Positions 22,577 through 24,878 of a stretch of 24,878 bases of DNA are shown one piece after another (position 1 is the first letter of the stretch; the number at the start of each line of letters is the position of its first letter). The DNA is taken from NCBI GenBank assembly GCA_025362705.1, contig JANYFH010000209.1:1-24878 (forward strand), given 5' to 3'. The position numbers and the translations under genes are program-made. Below the pieces are notes generated by a model. That model searched no databases, was not told where the DNA came from, and was given only the letters and a program-made list of their open reading frames with translations. The stretch is from Betaproteobacteria bacterium (GTDB lineage: Bacteria; Pseudomonadota; Gammaproteobacteria; Burkholderiales; Usitatibacteraceae).

Positions 22577-23827
22577 TCAGTCGATGCGTTCAATGTCTAC
22601 ACCGAGTGCCACAAGTTTTTTCTCGATGTGATCGTAGCCGCGGTCGAGATGATAGATGCGGTCAATTATCGTTTCACCCTCCGCTACCAGCCCGGCGATG
22701 ACCAGGCACGCAGACGCACGCAGATCGGTTGCCATCACCGTCGCACCGGTGAGTTTTTGCGCCCCTTTTACGATAGCTGTATTGCCTTCAATGTCAATTT
22801 TCGCGCCAAGCCGCACCAGCTCCTGCACGTGCATGAAACGATTTTCAAAAATCGTTTCGGTCACGATCGCCGTTCCTTCAGCGATGGTATTGAGGGCGAT
22901 GAACTGCGCTTGCATATCGGTCGGGAACGCGGGATACGGTGCAGTGCGCAGATTGACCGCCTTGGGGCGCGTATTACTCACGATGTGAATTTCGTCGTCG
23001 GTCGACGTGATCACGGCACCTGCTTCGCGCAATTTTTCGATCACCACGTCGAGTGTGCGTGGTGCCGCATTGGTGACACGCACATCACCCCCGATTGCGG
23101 TGACGGCGGCCAGAAAAGTACCGGTCTCGATCCGGTCAGGCATTACAGCATATTCTGCTTTGTGCAATGAGGCGACACCTTTGACCGTGATGACATCGCT
23201 GCCATGCCCGCTAATATTTGCACCCATTTTGATCAGGCATTCAGCCAGGTCAACCACTTCAGGTTCGCGCGCGGCGTTTTCGAGCACTGTGGTGCCATCG
23301 GCAAGAGTTGCCGCCATCATGAGATTTTCGGTACCGGTCACGGTAACGATGTCCATGAAAATATGCGCGCCCTTCAATTTGAACACGCTAGCATGTATGT
23401 CACCGCCCTCGATGGTGATGGTGGCTCCCATCGCTTCGAGACCCTTAATGTGCAGATCCACGGGACGCGCACCGATCGCGCAGCCGCCAGGCAGGGACAC
23501 ACGCGCTTTACCGAAGCGCGCGAGCAGGGGCCCGAGCGCGAGAATCGAGGCGCGCATGGTTTTGACCAGTTCGTAGGGTGCGGCCGGGTTGGTCAGATTG
23601 GCGGCATTGAGAACAACGGTCTCACCTTCGCGATGCGCGGAAATGCCCATTTGCTTGAGCAACTTCAGCATCGTGCCGATATCGTTGAGCTGCGGTACAT
23701 TTTTGAGCGTCAATGTTTCCGCAGACAATATCGCCGCACACAAAATAGGCAGTGCCGCGTTTTTGGCACCGGAAATACGAACGCTGCCGCGGAGCGGCTT
23801 GCCGCCCCGGATTTTCAGTTTTTGCAT
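22577..23827 (-). CDS. murA: UDP-N-acetylglucosamine 1-carboxyvinyltransferase MurA
   Basis: A 416-residue cytoplasmic enzyme that transfers enolpyruvate from PEP to UDP-GlcNAc, the first committed step of peptidoglycan synthesis. K22 and N23 (SGAKNAALP) and the catalytic Cys116 in PGGCAIGARPVDLH are present; this Cys is the residue attacked by fosfomycin, so the enzyme is expected to be of the sensitive type. Both inside-out alpha/beta domains are complete. It follows the bolA-like gene by 12 bases and precedes hisG by 2. Confidence 0.97.
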   Translation of the reverse strand: MQKLKIRGGKPLRGSVRISGAKNAALPILCAAILSAETLTLKNVPQLNDIGTMLKLLKQMGISAHREGETVVLNAANLTNPAAPYELVKTMRASILALGPLLARFGKARVSLPGGCAIGARPVDLHIKGLEAMGATITIEGGDIHASVFKLKGAHIFMDIVTVTGTENLMMAATLADGTTVLENAAREPEVVDLAECLIKMGANISGHGSDVITVKGVASLHKAEYAVMPDRIETGTFLAAVTAIGGDVRVTNAAPRTLDVVIEKLREAGAVITSTDDEIHIVSNTRPKAVNLRTAPYPAFPTDMQAQFIALNTIAEGTAIVTETIFENRFMHVQELVRLGAKIDIEGNTAIVKGAQKLTGATVMATDLRASACLVIAGLVAEGETIIDRIYHLDRGYDHIEKKLVALGVDIERID

Positions 23828-23839
23828 AGGAAGGGACGG

Positions 23840-24088
23840 TTAGAGTTTGACTGCATGATGCGACCACTCGTCGGGCGTGAGCGTCTGCATCGAAAGCGCG
23901 TGAATTTCTTCGCGCATACGGTCGCCCAGCGCGGCGTAAACGATCTGGTGGCGTTGCACCCGGGATTTACCGGTAAACGCGACCGACACAATCATCGCCT
24001 GAAAGTGTGCGCCATCACCTTCGACGGCAAGATGATCGCAGTCGAGTTTTTCGCGGATATAGGCTTGTATTGCTTCTGGGGTGACCAT
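23840..24088 (-). CDS. ibaG: BolA-family protein (IbaG/YrbA-like)
   Basis: An 82-residue BolA-fold protein. It starts MVTPEAIQAYIREKLDCDHL, then shows VEGDGAHFQAMIVSVAFTGKS and the conserved RVQRHQIVYAALGDRM helix with the BolA histidine. BolA/IbaG proteins pair with monothiol glutaredoxins in iron-sulfur handling and acid or envelope stress. The adjacency to murA mirrors E. coli ibaG-murA. The ATG at 24088 fits the family; a longer reading to 24190 adds 34 unrelated residues. Probably the first gene of the murA-his transcript. Confidence 0.92.
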   Translation of the reverse strand: MVTPEAIQAYIREKLDCDHLAVEGDGAHFQAMIVSVAFTGKSRVQRHQIVYAALGDRMREEIHALSMQTLTPDEWSHHAVKL

Positions 24089-24247
24089 TGACGGATTGGA
24101 ACCTGATGGATGGAGAATTCGTGCGGCAGTGTCAGTGAAGAGATTCAACATGCACAAATCGTCAAACTCTATATTTGGCGGGCATTCCATGGCATTTTTG
24201 CCTTGAATACCGCATCAATTGGCGATCTACGTACTTTGATCCTGCCG

Positions 24248-24878
24248 TTACTGCCGTAACTTATACCCCGATTTTAACAAGTAAAGTGTGACGGCAGAAA
24301 GGCAAAAAAATGCGCCCGCAGTGACACCAAACGAAAGCCACACCGAAACATCTGCCTTGCCGAAGAAGCCGTAACGGAATCCGTCGATCATGTAGAAAAA
24401 CGGATTGACATGCGACAGGCTCTGCCAGAAGTCCGGCAATGAACGGATCGAATAGAAAACACCCGACAGAAACGTGAGCGGCATGATGATGAAATTCTGG
24501 AACGCCGCGAGTTGATCAAATTTATCAGCCCACAATCCTGCGATGAGTCCCAGCGCCGCCAACAGCCCACTGCCCAGCAGTGCGAACACAATAATCCAGA
24601 CAACGCTATGCACCGGCACATTCGCAACGAAAATGCCGACCAGAAACACGCCTAGCCCGACCGCCAGCGCCCGCACCACTGCGGCGACCAAATAGGCTCC
24701 ATAAAAATCCCAATGCGACAGCGGCGGCAGCAGGATGAACAAAATGTTGCCGGTGATCTTTGACTGGATCAGCGAGGACGAAGTATTGGCGAACGCATTT
24801 TGCAGCATCGACATCATCGCCAGGCCCGGTATCAGGAACTGATCGTACGAGACGCCGGGAAATGCCGCGTTGCTCCCG
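24248..24878 (-). CDS. ABC-2 type transporter permease (partial, N-terminus off the right edge)
   Basis: The last ~209 codons of a polytopic membrane protein are visible. The frame stays open to the edge, beginning with FPGVSYDQFLIPGLAMMSML, so the ATG at 24817 is internal. About five hydrophobic helices follow. The signatures FQNFIIMPLTFLSGVFYSI and HVNPFFYMIDGFRYGFFG are typical of the YadH/NodJ ABC-2 export permease family. The ATPase partner would be expected upstream, beyond the window. The substrate cannot be told. Confidence 0.9.
   Translation of the reverse strand, partial: GSNAAFPGVSYDQFLIPGLAMMSMLQNAFANTSSSLIQSKITGNILFILLPPLSHWDFYGAYLVAAVVRALAVGLGVFLVGIFVANVPVHSVVWIIVFALLGSGLLAALGLIAGLWADKFDQLAAFQNFIIMPLTFLSGVFYSIRSLPDFWQSLSHVNPFFYMIDGFRYGFFGKADVSVWLSFGVTAGAFFCLSAVTLYLLKSGYKLRQ

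Noticed and set aside
23204..24091. Plus-strand open frame of 295 codons antisense to murA and the bolA-like gene
   Set aside because: Shadow frame of two well-supported genes; composition rich in His/Arg/Gly without recognisable motifs.
24178..24216. Small stem GGCA/TGCC as a terminator for the ABC permease
   Set aside because: Stem is only about 4 bp and no T-tract follows on the transcribed strand.
1..24878. CRISPR array, tRNA or rRNA genes, insertion sequences, prophage or defence cluster
   Set aside because: None seen by reading: no regularly spaced repeats, no tRNA-like cloverleaf noticed in the gaps, no transposase, integrase or defence-type protein among the open frames. A covariance-model scan was not possible here.

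Overview
The window looks like a chromosomal segment of a betaproteobacterium with moderate-to-high GC. This rests on gene order and protein features: the block murA-hisGDCBHAFIE-HIT-tatABC-htrA, the cluster petABC-sspA-sspB, a short-form HisG, a cytochrome b with PVWY at the Qo site, and rsmE/argA/yggX. I cannot name a genus. Nearly all of it is core housekeeping sequence. I see no integrase, transposase, phage gene, CRISPR array, tRNA or rRNA.

Layout. (1) 1-878, minus strand: the first ~292 codons of an FAD-dependent monooxygenase running off the left edge. (2) 1177-3644, plus: rsmE (16S rRNA methylation), argA (first arginine step) and yggX (iron/oxidative-damage protection). (3) rpiA (minus) and ilvA (plus) are divergent at 4324-4423. 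(4) 6230-7592: a GGDEF protein with altered metal-site residues, convergent with a two-CBS-domain protein. (5) 7689-11634, minus: petA-petB-petC (cytochrome bc1 complex) followed by sspA and sspB. (6) 11988-13744, plus: mscL with a clear terminator, then a membrane-anchored HtrA-type protease behind a sequence resembling a heat-shock sigma-32 promoter. (7) 13766-24088, minus, transcribed right to left: bolA/ibaG, murA, hisG, hisD, hisC, hisB, hisH, hisA, hisF, hisI, hisE, HIT protein, tatA, tatB, tatC. (8) 24248-24878: the C-terminal part of an ABC-2 type permease running off the right edge.

How the genes work together. The nine his genes supply most of the route from PRPP and ATP to histidine. 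HisG is the short form that needs HisZ, HisB is the dehydratase alone, and neither hisZ nor a histidinol-phosphate phosphatase lies here. Many joints are 4-base ATGA/GTGA overlaps or gaps of a few bases, so the murA-his block is probably co-transcribed and translationally coupled. TatABC probably exports the Rieske protein PetA, which has a twin-arginine N-terminus. SspB ends in a ClpX-docking tail.

The most unusual signal is a short dispersed element: three related ~40-60 bp copies at 917-956, 6001-6055 and 17404-17463, all between genes. The last is an imperfect palindrome that separates hisA from hisF, and hisF there has no ATG or GTG start and appears to use TTG. I found no convincing new multi-gene system; the rest is ordinary core genome.
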